DNA of 64,000 nt from contig JACKMB010000002.1 in the NCBI GenBank assembly GCA_024235615.1, forward strand, positions 124,001 through 188,000, written 5' to 3'. Source of the DNA: Thauera sp. Its GTDB lineage: Bacteria > Pseudomonadota > Gammaproteobacteria > Burkholderiales > Rhodocyclaceae. The notes under the pieces are model-generated. The model did not search any database and was not told where the DNA came from. It saw only the letters and a list, made by a program, of their open reading frames with translations. Position numbers and translations under genes: made by a program. Shown here one piece after another: positions 20,160 to 32,876 of the stretch; positions within the stretch are counted from its first letter, which is position 1; every line of letters starts with the position of its first letter.

Positions 20160-21158
20160 TTATTCGTCCGCCGCTGACTCAGGGAGTGAGCCTGCCGCCG
20201 ATCGGTAGCGCGCCGCGGCCGCGAGAAGGCGCCGGGCGATTTCGCTGCGCAGCTCTTCCGGGGCGACGACTTCCACTTCCGGGCCGTACTTCAGGATGTC
20301 CATCAGCAGCTCGCGCGGGTCGGAGTACGGCACCTGCAGTTCGTAGGCGTCGCCTCGCCACTGGCCGATCTGGTCGGTGTGCCATGTTTCGGCCTCGACC
20401 CAGCGCGCGGCATGGGCGGTGAAGCGCAGCACCGCCCAGGCGCGGGCGGTGCCGGTGAAGATGCCGAAGCTGGCACCGAGCTGGCGGTCCAGCTCTGCAG
20501 CGGGAACATCCTTCGCCTTCACTTGCAGCGGCCGGGCGGCGGTGATGCGGTCCAGCGAGAAGATGCGCAAGTCGGCGGCGCTCTCACACCAGGCGACCAG
20601 GTACCAGTTGTCGCGGTAGCGCACCAGGCGCTGAGGATGGATCGTGCGGGTGGTGCTGCGCTCGCGTGCGCGTCCGACGTAGTCGATGCGGAGCGTTTGT
20701 TGGCCGATTGCAGCGGCGGCCACGATACCGAAGCGCTCGGGATCGACGTCGCGCCGCGCTACGCTGCGCAGGAGCACGCGCGTGCTGACGGCTTCGGCGG
20801 AGGTGCCGCCTTGTTCGAGCAGTCTGCGGATGCGCGCGCGCAAAGGACCGATGTAGGGCGAGAGCAGGCCGGGCTGCACCTCTTCCAGCAGTTGTTCGCA
20901 GGCGAGCAACGCGTGGAGTTCCGATTGGTTGAACCACAGACCGGGCAGCTCGAACTCGGGTGCGTCGGCGGCGTAGCGGTAGCCGTTGGTGTCGCGATCG
21001 TAGGTGATCGGCGCGCCCATGTGCAGGCGCATGTACTCGAGGTCGCGGTTGATCGTGGCGCGCGAGGCTTCGAGCTCGTCCATCAACTTGGCGAGCGAGG
21101 GTGGCTGTCGGGACTTGAGGCAGCGATGGAGGCGGAAGATGCGTTCGGCACGGTTCAT
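20160..21158 (-). CDS. WYL-domain transcriptional regulator of the cas locus
   Basis: A 332-residue regulator starting MNRAERIFRLHRCL. The open frame extends 43 codons upstream, but homologues start at this motif. An N-terminal helix-turn-helix (about 1-60: PSLAKLMDELEASRATINRDLEYM) is followed by the WYL domain, which literally contains NWYLVAWCE, and a C-terminal WCX-like extension. WYL proteins often regulate CRISPR-Cas and other defence systems, usually as repressors that may sense a nucleotide ligand. It is the first gene of the cas transcription unit and divergent from gyrA, so it may bind the 245-bp region 21159-21403. Confidence 0.9.
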   Translation of the reverse strand: MNRAERIFRLHRCLKSRQPPSLAKLMDELEASRATINRDLEYMRLHMGAPITYDRDTNGYRYAADAPEFELPGLWFNQSELHALLACEQLLEEVQPGLLSPYIGPLRARIRRLLEQGGTSAEAVSTRVLLRSVARRDVDPERFGIVAAAAIGQQTLRIDYVGRARERSTTRTIHPQRLVRYRDNWYLVAWCESAADLRIFSLDRITAARPLQVKAKDVPAAELDRQLGASFGIFTGTARAWAVLRFTAHAARWVEAETWHTDQIGQWRGDAYELQVPYSDPRELLMDILKYGPEVEVVAPEELRSEIARRLLAAAARYRSAAGSLPESAADE

Positions 21159-21403
21159 GGCGGGAGGACCGGTTTCGTACCCGATGCGAGTCGGCTTGGG
21201 AATGATGTTTGAATCATTGCCGAGGCCCATGGGCGCCGGCAAGCAAATATCGAGCGCTCGAAGTGCGGGCGCATTTCCGGTATCCACGCCCGGCGGGTGG
21301 CCGACGCGGGGAAGGGCCGTGCCGGCGGAGGTGGCAAGGCTGATAGTGGGTGTCGCGTGCTAACATCGCACGTTTTGGTAAACGCGGCCCGTCCGCTCCC
21401 AGC
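21159..21403. promoter_or_regulatory. Divergent promoter region, WYL/cas operon and gyrA
   Basis: This 245-bp divergent gap must hold the promoters for both directions. On the plus strand an extended -10-like TGCTAACAT lies at 21358-21366, 37 bp before the gyrA ATG, without a good -35. On the minus strand no clear promoter is visible. No gene is supported here. Confidence 0.45.
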
Positions 21404-24063
<2,660 letters not shown>

Positions 24064-24064
<1 letters not shown>

Positions 24065-25161
24065 TGAGTCGCGTGTGGAACTTCAGCGCCGGCCCTGCGG
24101 CGCTGCCCGAGGAGGTGCTGCGCCAGGCCGCCGACGAGATGCTCGACTGGCACGGCAGCGGCATGGGTGTCATGGAGATGAGCCATCGCGGCAAGGAGTT
24201 CATCGCGATCGCCGCCCAGGCCGAGGCCGACCTGCGCGAGCTGCTCGCGGTGCCGGCGAACTACCGCATCCTCTTCATGCAGGGCGGGGCGATCGCCGAG
24301 AACGCGATCATCCCGATGAACCTGATGGGCGACAGGCGTGTCGCCGACTACGTGGTCACCGGCTCGTGGTCGCAGAAGTCGCAGAAGGAGGCGCGCAAGT
24401 ACGCCGAGGTGAACATCGCCGCGTCGTCGGAGGCGGGCGGCTTCAAGACCGTGCCGGCGATGGCGGAATGGAAGCTTTCCGCCGACCCGGCCTATGTCTT
24501 CACCTGCACGAACGAGACCATCGGCGGCCTCGAGTACCCCTTCGAGCCCGACCTCGCGCAGATCGGCCGCGCCGAGGTGCCGGTGGTGGCGGACATGTCC
24601 TCGCACATCCTGTCGCGCGCGATCGACGTCTCGAAGTACGGCCTCATCTTCGGCGGCGCGCAGAAGAACATCGGCCCGGCGGGCCTCACCATCGTGATCG
24701 TGCGCGAGGACCTGCTCGGCCACGCGATGCCGCATTGCCCCACCGCCTTCGACTTCAGGACGGTCGCCGACAACGGCTCGATGTACAACACGCCGCCCAC
24801 CTACGGCATCTACATCGCCGGCCTGGTCTTCCAGTGGCTCAAGCGCCAGGGTGGCGTGGCCGCGATCGAGGCGCAGAACGTCGCCAAGGCGAAGCTGCTG
24901 TACGACTTCCTCGACGCCAGCGATTTCTACGAGAATCGCATCGAGCCGGCCTGCCGCTCGCGCATGAACGTGCCCTTCTTTCTCAAGGACGAGGCCCTCA
25001 ACGACGCCTTCCTCGCCGAGTCGAAGGCCGCCGGGCTGGTGCAGCTGAAGGGCCACAAGTCGGTCGGCGGCATGCGCGCGTCGATCTACAACGCGATGCC
25101 GCTCGCAGGCGTGCAGGCGCTGGTCGACTTCCTGCGCGACTTCGCCGCCCGCCGCGGCTGA
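24064..25161 (+). CDS. serC: Phosphoserine aminotransferase
   Basis: A 365-residue class V aminotransferase. It starts [19 protein letters not shown], the SerC N-terminal signature, and has the PLP lysine in [18 protein letters not shown]. It converts 3-phosphohydroxypyruvate to phosphoserine (serine pathway) and a related step of pyridoxal phosphate synthesis. The ATG overlaps the gyrA stop by one base, so the two are translated together. The order gyrA-serC-pheA-hisC-tyrA-aroA is conserved in many betaproteobacteria. Confidence 0.98.
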
Positions 25162-25240
25162 GGGCGCGCGGGGCAGGGCGAGGCGACACGGAAATACGGG
25201 ACAACATCAGGACGCAAGCCGGAGGGGCCACGGGCCGAGC

Positions 25241-26308
25241 ATGAGCGACGAACTGCTGAAACTGCGCAACGAGATCGACCGCATCGACGAGGAAATCCTC
25301 GCCCGCCTCGCCGAGCGCGCACGCTGCGCGCAGCGCGTGGGCGAGATCAAGCGCGGGGTGATGTATTACCGCCCCGAGCGCGAGGCACAGGTGCTGCGCC
25401 GCCTGGCCGAGCTCAACCCCGGCCCGCTGTCGTCCGACGCGGTGAAGACCATCTTCCGCGAGGTGATGTCGGCCTGCCTCGGGCTGGAGCAGCCGCTGCG
25501 CGTGGCCTACCTCGGCCCCGCCGGCACCTTCTCCGAGAGCGCCAGCCGCAAGCACTTCGGCTCCGCGCCCAACTTCATGGCGATGGCGGCGATCGACGAC
25601 GTGTTCCGCGCGGTCGAGGCGGGCAACGCCGACTACGGCGTGGTGCCGGTGGAGAACTCCACCGAGGGCGCGGTCGGCGGCACGCTCGACCTGCTGCTCG
25701 CCAACCCGCTCAAGGTCTGCGGCGAGGTCCGCCTGCGCATCCACCAGCAGCTGATGTCGCGCGCCGAGGGCATCGGCGCCGCCAAGCGCGTCTACTCGCA
25801 CGCGCAGTCGCTGGCGCAATGCCACGAGTGGCTCAACCGCAACCTGCCGCACCTGCCGCGCATCCCGGTGGCGAGCAACGCCGAAGCGGCGCGCATGGCC
25901 TCCGAGGACCCGGAGTCCTGCGCCATCGCCGGCGACGCCGCGGCGCAGCTCTACGGACTCAACATCCTCGCGCCCAACATCGAGGACGACCCCAACAACA
26001 CCACCCGCTTCCTGGTCATCGCCGACCACGACGCCGGGCCTTCGGGCAAGGATCGCACCTCGCTGGTGTTCTCCGCGCCCAACCGGCCGGGGGCCATCCA
26101 CAGCCTGCTCGAGCCCATGGCCCGCCATGGCGTGGACATGACCAAGCTGCAGTCGCGCCCGGCGCGTTCCGGGCTGTGGGAGTACGTGTTCTACGCCGAC
26201 ATCAACGGTCATCGCGACGACCCCGAGGTCGCCGCCGCGCTGCGCGAACTCGACGAGCGCGCCGCCTTCGTGAAGATCATCGGTTCCTATCCGGTCGCGG
26301 CGATCTGA
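25241..26308 (+). CDS. pheA: Bifunctional chorismate mutase / prephenate dehydratase
   Basis: A 355-residue P-protein. The chorismate mutase domain (about 1-85) starts LKLRNEIDRIDEEILARLAERA. The dehydratase domain (about 87-265) has VAYLGPAGTFSE and the catalytic threonine region near VPVENSTEGAVGGTLDLL. A C-terminal ACT domain (about 275-350, FSAPNRPGAIHSLLEPMARHG and ESRP-like SRPARSGLWEY) mediates feedback by phenylalanine. It makes phenylpyruvate from chorismate. No attenuator is evident in the 79-bp gap before it. Confidence 0.97.
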   Translation: MSDELLKLRNEIDRIDEEILARLAERARCAQRVGEIKRGVMYYRPEREAQVLRRLAELNPGPLSSDAVKTIFREVMSACLGLEQPLRVAYLGPAGTFSESASRKHFGSAPNFMAMAAIDDVFRAVEAGNADYGVVPVENSTEGAVGGTLDLLLANPLKVCGEVRLRIHQQLMSRAEGIGAAKRVYSHAQSLAQCHEWLNRNLPHLPRIPVASNAEAARMASEDPESCAIAGDAAAQLYGLNILAPNIEDDPNNTTRFLVIADHDAGPSGKDRTSLVFSAPNRPGAIHSLLEPMARHGVDMTKLQSRPARSGLWEYVFYADINGHRDDPEVAAALRELDERAAFVKIIGSYPVAAI

Positions 26309-26370
26309 GCCCGGCCCCGATTGCACAACAGGCCCGTGCGCACAGCGTGGGCCGCAGCAGGAGACGACCC

Positions 26371-27468
26371 ATGAGCATTGCCAGCCTTGCCCCCGACTAC
26401 ATCCGCGCGATCATGGCCTACCAGCCGGGCAAGCCGATCTCGGAGCTCGCCCGCGAGATGGGCATCGCCGAGGAGAGCATCGTCAAGCTCGCCTCCAACG
26501 AGAACCCGCTCGGCATGAGCGTGCGCGCGCGCGACGCCGCCATCACCGCGATCGGCGAGATCTCGCGCTATCCCGACGGCGGCGCGTTCGCGCTCAAGAA
26601 GGCCTTGTGCGCGCGCTTCGGCGTGGAACCCGCGCAGCTCGTGATCGGCAACGGCTCGAACGACATCCTCGAGCTCGCCTCGCAGGCCTTCCTCGCGCCC
26701 GGGCTGTCGGCGGTGTATTCGCGCCACGCCTTCGCGGTCTACCCGCTCGCCACCAACGCGCGCGGCGCGCGCGGCATCGAGGTGGCGGCGAAGAACTTCG
26801 GCCACGACCTCGACGCCATGGCGGCGGCGATCGAGCCGCAGACCCGCGTGGTCTTCATCGCCAACCCGAACAACCCCACCGGCACCTTCGTCCCCGGCGC
26901 CGAGCTCGAGGCCTTCCTCGCCGAGGTGCCGCGCCACGTGCTGGTGGTGCTCGACGAGGCCTACACCGAATACCTCGCCCCCGAGCAGCGCTACGACTCG
27001 ATCGCCTGGCTGGCGCGCTTCCCCAACCTGCTGGTGTCGCGCACCTTCTCCAAGGCCTACGGCCTGGCCGGCCTGCGCGTGGGCTACGCCATCGCCCACC
27101 CCGAGGTGGCCGACCTGATGAACCGCGTGCGCCAGCCCTTCAACGTGTCCTCGGTGGCGCTGGCCGCGGCCGAGGCGGCGCTCGACGACGACGAGTTCCT
27201 CGCCCGCAGCGCCGAGGTCAACCGCCGTGGCATGGCCCAGCTCGTTGCCGCCTTCCGCGAGCTCGGCCTGGAGTGGATCCCCTCGGCCGGCAACTTCGTC
27301 ACCTTCAAGGTGGGCGACGCGATCGGGGTGAACCAGGCGCTGCTGCGCCAGGGCGTGATCGTGCGCCCGATCGCGGCCTATGGCATGCCGCACTGGCTGC
27401 GCGTGTCGATCGGCCTGCCCGAGGAGAACGCGCGCTTCATCGAGGCGCTGCGCCAGGCGCTCGCCTGA
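26371..27468 (+). CDS. hisC: Histidinol-phosphate / aromatic aminotransferase
   Basis: A 365-residue class I/II PLP aminotransferase, HisC type. It starts MSIASLAPDYIRAIMAYQPG with a Shine-Dalgarno (GGAGACG) upstream. Substrate-side motif LASNENPLGMS and PLP lysine in SRTFSKAYGLAGLRVGYA are visible. HisC-type enzymes act on histidinol phosphate and on aromatic 2-oxo acids. Placed between pheA and tyrA, this copy probably acts in phenylalanine and tyrosine synthesis; the name hisC2 would also fit. Sequence alone does not settle the in vivo substrate. Confidence 0.93.
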   Translation: MSIASLAPDYIRAIMAYQPGKPISELAREMGIAEESIVKLASNENPLGMSVRARDAAITAIGEISRYPDGGAFALKKALCARFGVEPAQLVIGNGSNDILELASQAFLAPGLSAVYSRHAFAVYPLATNARGARGIEVAAKNFGHDLDAMAAAIEPQTRVVFIANPNNPTGTFVPGAELEAFLAEVPRHVLVVLDEAYTEYLAPEQRYDSIAWLARFPNLLVSRTFSKAYGLAGLRVGYAIAHPEVADLMNRVRQPFNVSSVALAAAEAALDDDEFLARSAEVNRRGMAQLVAAFRELGLEWIPSAGNFVTFKVGDAIGVNQALLRQGVIVRPIAAYGMPHWLRVSIGLPEENARFIEALRQALA

Positions 27469-27482
27469 TCGAGGGGCGGAGG

Positions 27483-28370
27483 ATGGCGCACATCGGCAAG
27501 CTGGTCGTCTGCGGGGTCGGCCTGATCGGCGGCTCCTTCGCGCTCGCGCTGCGGCGTGCGGGCGCGGTCGAGCGCATCGTCGGCATCGGCCGGCGGCGCG
27601 AGGTGCTCGAGCGCGCGTGCGCGCTCGGCGTCATCGACGAGATCGCCGAGGGCTGGGCGGATGCGCTCGACGGCGCCGACCTGGTGCTGCTCGCCGCGCC
27701 GGTCGGGCAGATGGACGCGATCCTCGCCGCGATGGCGCCGCACCTGCGCCCCGGCACGGTGGTGACCGACGCCGGCAGCACCAAGCGCGACGTGGTCGCC
27801 GCGCTGCGCAGCCACCTCGGCGCTGCGCTCGCCGACGTGGTGCCGGCGCACCCGATCGCCGGCGCCGAGAAGAGCGGGGTCGAGGCGGCCTTCGCCGAGC
27901 TCTACATGGGCCGCAAGGTGGTGCTGACGCCGCTGCCCGAGAGCCGCCCCGAGGCCGTGCAGAAGGTGCGCGACGCCTGGGAGGCCTGCGGCGCCAACGT
28001 CGTCGGCATGACGCCGCAGGAGCACGACCGCGTATTCGCCGCGGTGAGTCACCTTCCGCACCTGCTCGCCTTCGGCCTGGTCGATGACCTTGCCGGGCGC
28101 AGCAACGCGCCGCTGCTGTTCTCGCACGCGGCGAGCGGCTTCCGCGACTTCACCCGCATCGCCGGCAGCCACCCCGAGATGTGGCGCGACATCTGCGTGG
28201 CCAACCGGGTGGCGCTGCTCGAGGAGCTCGACGCCTACCTCGGCGAGCTCGCCCGCCTGCGCATGATGCTGGTCGAGGGCGACGGCGACGGCCTGGAGGC
28301 GGTCTTCGAGCGCGCCCGGCGCGCCCGCAACGCCTGGGCCGAGGGTCTGCCGATCCGCACCGCCGAGTGA
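27483..28370 (+). CDS. tyrA: Prephenate/arogenate dehydrogenase
   Basis: A 295-residue NAD(P)-dependent dehydrogenase. The Rossmann motif is VVCGVGLIGGSFALALRRAG at the N-terminus, followed by the catalytic histidine regions VVPAHPIAGAEKSG and VFAAVSHLPHLLAF. It oxidises prephenate (or arogenate) in tyrosine synthesis. It starts 14 bp after hisC. It is monofunctional, with no chorismate mutase domain and no obvious C-terminal ACT domain. Confidence 0.96.
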   Translation: MAHIGKLVVCGVGLIGGSFALALRRAGAVERIVGIGRRREVLERACALGVIDEIAEGWADALDGADLVLLAAPVGQMDAILAAMAPHLRPGTVVTDAGSTKRDVVAALRSHLGAALADVVPAHPIAGAEKSGVEAAFAELYMGRKVVLTPLPESRPEAVQKVRDAWEACGANVVGMTPQEHDRVFAAVSHLPHLLAFGLVDDLAGRSNAPLLFSHAASGFRDFTRIAGSHPEMWRDICVANRVALLEELDAYLGELARLRMMLVEGDGDGLEAVFERARRARNAWAEGLPIRTAE

Positions 28371-28418
28371 GCCGGCGCTTTTTCCTGTTTCGCGGGGCAG
28401 GCCCCGTTTTCTGAGGTC

Positions 28419-30383
28419 ATGATGGAATTTCTCGATCTGCCCCCGATGCTGGGCGCCGCCGGCAGCGTCCGCCTGCCTGGCTCGAAGAGCATCTCCAACC
28501 GCGTGCTGCTGCTCGCCGCGCTCGCCGAGGGCGAGACCGACATCCGCGACCTGCTGCTGTCGGACGACGTCGAGCGCATGCTCGAGGCCCTGCGCGCGCT
28601 CGGTGTCGATTGGCGGCGCGAGGGCGACAGCCTCGACTACCGCGTGCGCGGCGTCGGCGGTCCCTTCCCGGTGAAGGCCGCCGAGCTCTTCCTCGGCAAC
28701 GCCGGCACCGCCTTCCGTCCGCTCACCGCGGCGCTGGCGCTGTCGGGCGGCGAGTACCGCCTGTCGGGCGTGCCGCGCATGCACGAGCGCCCGATCGGCG
28801 ACCTCGTCGATGCGCTTCGCCAGCTCGGCGCCGACATCGCCTGCACCGCCAACGAGGGCTATCCCCCGCTGCATCTCAAGCCGGCGACCATCCGTCCCGG
28901 CGGCGTGGTGCGCGTGCGCGGCGACGTCTCCAGTCAGTTCCTCACCGCGCTGCTGATGGCGCTGCCGCTCACCGGCGTGGAGACCACGATCGAGGTGGTG
29001 GGCGAGCTTATCTCCAAGCCCTACATCCGCATCACCCTCGAGCTGATGGCGCGCTTCGGGGTGCAGGTGAACCAGCAGGGCTGGGAGCGCTTCGTGGTCC
29101 CGGGTGGTGCGCGCTACCGCAGCCCCGGCACGGTGTTCGTCGAGGGCGATGCCTCGTCGGCGTCCTACTTCCTCGCCGCCGGCGCGATCGGCGGCGGGCC
29201 GGTGCGGGTCGAGGGCGTGGGCCGGTCCAGCATCCAGGGCGATGTGCGCTTCGCCGAGGCGCTCGAGCAGCTCGGCGCGCGCATCACCCTGGGCGACAAC
29301 TGGATCGAGGCCGCAGCTCCCGCCGGCGGCGTGCTGAAGGCCTTCGACCTCGACCTCAACCACATCCCCGACGCGGCGATGACGCTCGCGGTGGCGGCGC
29401 TGTTCGCCGACGGCCCGTGCCGGCTGCGCAACATCGCGAGCTGGCGGGTCAAGGAGACCGACCGCATCGCCGCCATGGCCACCGAGCTGCGCAAGCTCGG
29501 CGCCGAGGTGGAGGAGGGCGCCGACTACCTGGTGGTGCAGCGCCCGCAGCGCCTGCAGCCGGCCGCGATCGACACCTACGACGACCACCGCATGGCGATG
29601 TGCTTCTCGTTGGCGAGCCTGGGCGGCTGCCGCGTGCGCATCAACGACCCGAAGTGCGTGAACAAGACCTTCCCCGGCTATTTCGAGGCCTTCGCGCGGG
29701 TGGCGCAGCCGGTGCCGGTGCTGGCCATCGACGGTCCCTCGGCCTCGGGCAAGGGCACGGTGGCGGCGCGCGTCGCCGAGGCGCTGGGCTGGCACTACCT
29801 CGACAGCGGCTCGCTCTACCGCCTGGTGGCGCTGGCCGCGATGCGCGCGGGCGTCGCCTTCGATGATGAGGCCGGCGTGGCCGCGCTCGCCGCGACCCTG
29901 CCGGCGCGCTTCGAGGGCGGGCGGGTGCTGCTCGGCGAGGGCGCGGACTGCGACGTCACCGACGAGATCCGCTCCGAGGCCTGCTCGGTCGGCGCCTCCA
30001 AGGTCGCCGTGCTGGCGGCGGTGCGCGCGGCCCTGCTCGACCGCCAGCGCGACTACCGCGCGGCGCCGGGCCTGGTCGCCGAAGGGCGCGACATGGGCTC
30101 GGTGATCTTCCCCGACGCGGGCCTCAAGGTCTTCCTCACCGCCTCGGCCGAGGCGCGTGCCGAACGCCGCTATAAGCAGTTGATCGAAAAGGGTTTGGCT
30201 GCTAACATGGAAAGTCTTCTCAAGGACCTCCAGGAACGGGATGCGCGCGATGCCGCCCGGCCTGTTGCGCCGCTCGTGAAGCTGCCGGACGCGGCCCTGC
30301 TCGACACCACGCAACGGAACGTCGACGAGGCTGTCGCCTTCGTGCTCGATCTCGTCGGGCAGGGGGCGAAGTCGCCCGGTTGA
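28419..30383 (+). CDS. aroA-cmk: Fused EPSP synthase (AroA) and cytidylate kinase (Cmk)
   Basis: A 654-residue fusion. Residues 1-430 are AroA (3-phosphoshikimate 1-carboxyvinyltransferase): [31 protein letters not shown] and [15 protein letters not shown] are diagnostic. Residues about 435-650 are Cmk: P-loop [34 protein letters not shown] and [29 protein letters not shown]. Between them only RVAQPVPVL acts as linker, with no stop or frameshift. AroA makes EPSP for chorismate; Cmk phosphorylates CMP/dCMP. Elsewhere aroA and cmk are adjacent separate genes before rpsA, so the fusion arose from neighbours. Confidence 0.97.
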   Translation: MMEFLDLPPMLGAAGSVRLPGSKSISNRVLLLAALAEGETDIRDLLLSDDVERMLEALRALGVDWRREGDSLDYRVRGVGGPFPVKAAELFLGNAGTAFRPLTAALALSGGEYRLSGVPRMHERPIGDLVDALRQLGADIACTANEGYPPLHLKPATIRPGGVVRVRGDVSSQFLTALLMALPLTGVETTIEVVGELISKPYIRITLELMARFGVQVNQQGWERFVVPGGARYRSPGTVFVEGDASSASYFLAAGAIGGGPVRVEGVGRSSIQGDVRFAEALEQLGARITLGDNWIEAAAPAGGVLKAFDLDLNHIPDAAMTLAVAALFADGPCRLRNIASWRVKETDRIAAMATELRKLGAEVEEGADYLVVQRPQRLQPAAIDTYDDHRMAMCFSLASLGGCRVRINDPKCVNKTFPGYFEAFARVAQPVPVLAIDGPSASGKGTVAARVAEALGWHYLDSGSLYRLVALAAMRAGVAFDDEAGVAALAATLPARFEGGRVLLGEGADCDVTDEIRSEACSVGASKVAVLAAVRAALLDRQRDYRAAPGLVAEGRDMGSVIFPDAGLKVFLTASAEARAERRYKQLIEKGLAANMESLLKDLQERDARDAARPVAPLVKLPDAALLDTTQRNVDEAVAFVLDLVGQGAKSPG

Positions 30384-30390
30384 ACGCAAT

Positions 30391-30422
30391 CGCGCGGGAG
30401 CGTGGGCTCCGGCGCGTTTTTT
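30391..30422 (+). terminator. Rho-independent terminator after aroA-cmk
   Basis: CGCGC-GGAGC (30391-30401, one bulge) pairs with GCTCC-GGCGCG (30406-30416), followed by TTTTTTC. It lies 8 bp after the aroA-cmk stop and before rpsA. Confidence 0.7.
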
Positions 30423-30473
30423 CTTGAACCAGCCATGTTTGCCGTCCCACGGCGGTGCCGGAATCCACCTTTT

Positions 30474-32177
30474 ATGTCCAACGCCACCCCTGCCTTCGAA
30501 GAAAGCTTTGCCGCCCTCTTCGAGGAAAGCCTCGCCCTCCAGGAAATGCGCGCCGGTGAAGTCATCACCGCCGAAGTCGTGCGCATCGACCAGAACTTCG
30601 TCGTCGTCAACGCCGGCCTGAAGTCCGAAAGCTACGTGCCCATCGAGGAGTTCCGCAACGACCGCGGCGAACTCGAGGCCAACATCGGCGACTTCGTCCA
30701 CGTTGCCATCGACGCCCTCGAAGACGGCTACGGCGAGACCCGCCTGTCGCGTGACAAGGCCAAGCGCATCGCCGCCTGGAACGACCTCGAGAAGGCGCTC
30801 AACGACGGCACCCTGGTCAAGGGCGTCATCACCGGCCGCGTCAAGGGTGGCCTGACCGTCATGACCAACAGCATCCGCGCCTTCCTGCCGGGCTCGCTGG
30901 TCGACATGCGTCCGGTCAAGGACACCACGCCGTACGAAGGCAAGGAATACGAGTTCAAGGTCATCAAGCTCGACCGCAAGCGCAACAACGTCGTGGTTTC
31001 GCGCCGTGCCGTGCTGGAAGAGTCGATGGGCGAAGAGCGCGAGAAGCTGCTCGCCAACCTCAAGGAAGGCACCGTCATCAAGGGCGTGGTCAAGAACATC
31101 ACCGACTACGGTGCGTTCGTGGACCTCGGCGGCATCGACGGCCTGCTGCACATCACCGACCTGGCCTGGCGCCGCGTCCGTCACCCGTCCGAAGTGCTGT
31201 CGGTCGGTGACGAGATCGAAGCCAAGGTGCTCAAGTTCGACCAGGAAAAGAACCGCGTCTCGCTCGGCCTCAAGCAGCTCGGCGAAGATCCGTGGGTCGG
31301 CATCTCGCGTCGTTACCCGCAGGGCACCCGCCTGTTCGGCAAGGTCACCAACATCACCGACTACGGCGCCTTCGTCGAGGTCGAGCAGGGCATCGAGGGC
31401 CTGGTCCACGTGTCCGAGATGGACTGGACCAACAAGAACATCCACCCGACCAAGGTCGTGCAGCTGGGCGACGAGGTCGAGGTCATGATCCTCGAGATCG
31501 ACGAAGACCGTCGCCGCATCTCGCTGGGCATGAAGCAGTGCATGTCCAACCCGTGGGACGATTTCGCCATCAACCACAAGAAGGGCGACAAGGTCCGTGG
31601 CCAGATCAAGTCGATCACCGACTTCGGCGTGTTCATCGGCCTGGAAGGCGGCATCGACGGCCTGGTTCACCTTTCCGACCTGTCGTGGAGCGAGTCGGGC
31701 GAGGACGCCGTGCGCCGCTTCAAGAAGGGCGACGAGGTCGAGGCCGTGGTGCTGGCGATCGACGTCGAGCGCGAGCGCATCTCGCTCGGCATCAAGCAGC
31801 TCGAGGGCGACCCCTACACCAACTTCATCGCCACCCACGAGAAGAACAGCCTCGTGCGCGGCACCGTGAAGTCGGTCGAGCCGCGTGGCGCGGTGATCTC
31901 GCTGGGTGACGACGTCGAAGGCTACCTGCGCGCCTCCGAGGCGGCCCCGCACCGTGTCGACGACCTGACCACCATGCTCAAGGAAGGTGACTCGGTCGAG
32001 GCGCTGGTGATCAACGTGGATCGCAAGACCCGCTCGATCAGCCTGTCGATCCGCGCCAAGGACCAGGCCGAGCAGTCCGAAGCCATGAACAAGCTGGCTT
32101 CCGAGAGCTCCGCGTCCGCCGGCACCACCAACCTGGGTGCCCTGCTCAAGGCCAAGCTGAACGAGCAGAAGCAGTAA
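30474..32177 (+). CDS. rpsA: 30S ribosomal protein S1
   Basis: A 567-residue S1, start [20 protein letters not shown]. Six S1 (OB-fold) repeats can be followed, e.g. [55 protein letters not shown] and [16 protein letters not shown]1 recruits mRNAs with weak or structured leaders to the 30S subunit. It is followed by ihfB after 11 bp, the usual order in proteobacteria. Confidence 0.98.
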   Translation: MSNATPAFEESFAALFEESLALQEMRAGEVITAEVVRIDQNFVVVNAGLKSESYVPIEEFRNDRGELEANIGDFVHVAIDALEDGYGETRLSRDKAKRIAAWNDLEKALNDGTLVKGVITGRVKGGLTVMTNSIRAFLPGSLVDMRPVKDTTPYEGKEYEFKVIKLDRKRNNVVVSRRAVLEESMGEEREKLLANLKEGTVIKGVVKNITDYGAFVDLGGIDGLLHITDLAWRRVRHPSEVLSVGDEIEAKVLKFDQEKNRVSLGLKQLGEDPWVGISRRYPQGTRLFGKVTNITDYGAFVEVEQGIEGLVHVSEMDWTNKNIHPTKVVQLGDEVEVMILEIDEDRRRISLGMKQCMSNPWDDFAINHKKGDKVRGQIKSITDFGVFIGLEGGIDGLVHLSDLSWSESGEDAVRRFKKGDEVEAVVLAIDVERERISLGIKQLEGDPYTNFIATHEKNSLVRGTVKSVEPRGAVISLGDDVEGYLRASEAAPHRVDDLTTMLKEGDSVEALVINVDRKTRSISLSIRAKDQAEQSEAMNKLASESSASAGTTNLGALLKAKLNEQKQ

Positions 32178-32188
32178 TCTGTCCGATC

Positions 32189-32476
32189 ATGACCAAATCG
32201 GAGCTGATCGCCCAGCTGGCGGAGCGTTTTCCCCAGCTGGTCGCAAAGGACGCCGATTACGCGGTCAAGATGATTCTCGATGCGATGACCGACGCGCTCG
32301 CGCGCGGTGATCGCATCGAGATCCGCGGGTTCGGCAGCTTTGCGCTGAACTACCGTCCGCCCCGTACCGGGCGCAATCCCAAATCCGGCGAGAAGGTCCT
32401 GGTGCCGGAAAAATACGTTCCGCATTTCAAGGCGGGCAAGGAATTGCGCGAAAGGGTGGATCTCGGCGGAAGTTGA
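32189..32476 (+). CDS. ihfB: Integration host factor subunit beta
   Basis: A 95-residue HU/IHF-family protein. It starts [17 protein letters not shown] and has the DNA-bending arm [35 protein letters not shown] with the intercalating proline. It pairs with IhfA (46093-46398) to bend DNA at IHF sites; IHF also helps Cas1-Cas2 integration in some type I systems. It is co-transcribed with rpsA and followed by a terminator. Confidence 0.97.
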   Translation: MTKSELIAQLAERFPQLVAKDADYAVKMILDAMTDALARGDRIEIRGFGSFALNYRPPRTGRNPKSGEKVLVPEKYVPHFKAGKELRERVDLGGS

Positions 32477-32510
32477 CCGCGCGGCGATCGGTTTACAGGC
32501 AATAATGGAG

Positions 32511-32532
32511 GGCGACTGCGGTCGCCTTCTTT
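32511..32532 (+). terminator. Rho-independent terminator after ihfB
   Basis: GGCGAC (32511-32516), TGCG loop, GTCGCC (32521-32526), then TTCTTTTTG. It overlaps the first ATG of the downstream open frame, which supports the later lapA start at 32553. Confidence 0.75.
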
Positions 32533-32552
32533 TTGTTCATCGTTCGGGAATC

Positions 32553-32870
32553 ATGCCGGTCATGCGTGCAATCATCTGGATCATCCGCCTGCTGCTGTTC
32601 TTCCTCTTGTTCGGCTTCGCGATCAAGAACGACCATCTGGTCACGCTGAACTTCTTCTTCGGCATCCAGTGGCAACTTCCGCTGGTGTTCGTGATCCTCG
32701 TCACCTTCGCCGCCGGTGCCCTGATCGGCGTCACCGCCACGCTCGCCTCGATGATGCGCCAGCGCCGCGAGATCTCGCGCCTGCGCCGCCAGCTCGAGCT
32801 CGTCGAGCGCGAGAAGGCCTCGACCGAGACCGCGCTCGCCGCCGCCGAGTCCCGCCTGCCGATGCCCTGA
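32553..32870 (+). CDS. lapA: LapA-domain membrane protein (lipopolysaccharide assembly A)
   Basis: A 105-residue inner-membrane protein of the LapA/YciS (DUF1049) family. Two membrane segments are seen (about 5-23 and 42-65; RAIIWIIRLLLFFLLFGFAI and LPLVFVILVTFAAGALIG), followed by a charged coiled-coil (RQRREISRLRRQLELVEREK) on the cytoplasmic side. ATG 32553 is preferred over 32505, which lies in a terminator; 32562 is also possible. LapA works with LapB to control LpxC turnover through FtsH, balancing LPS synthesis. lapB follows after 6 bp. Confidence 0.9.
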   Translation: MPVMRAIIWIIRLLLFFLLFGFAIKNDHLVTLNFFFGIQWQLPLVFVILVTFAAGALIGVTATLASMMRQRREISRLRRQLELVEREKASTETALAAAESRLPMP

Positions 32871-32876
32871 TTCCCG

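Noticed and set aside
27378-31952. A 1524-codon open frame on the minus strand, opposite tyrA, aroA-cmk and rpsA
   Set aside because: It is the antisense of well-supported genes. Its composition (Val/Ala/Asp/His/Arg-rich, no motifs) is that of the GC-rich complementary frame. The long minus-strand frames at 43710-46388 and 21155-23698 are rejected for the same reason.
32505-32552. lapA starting at the ATG at 32505
   Set aside because: That ATG lies within the ihfB terminator hairpin region and the added residues are not LapA-like.
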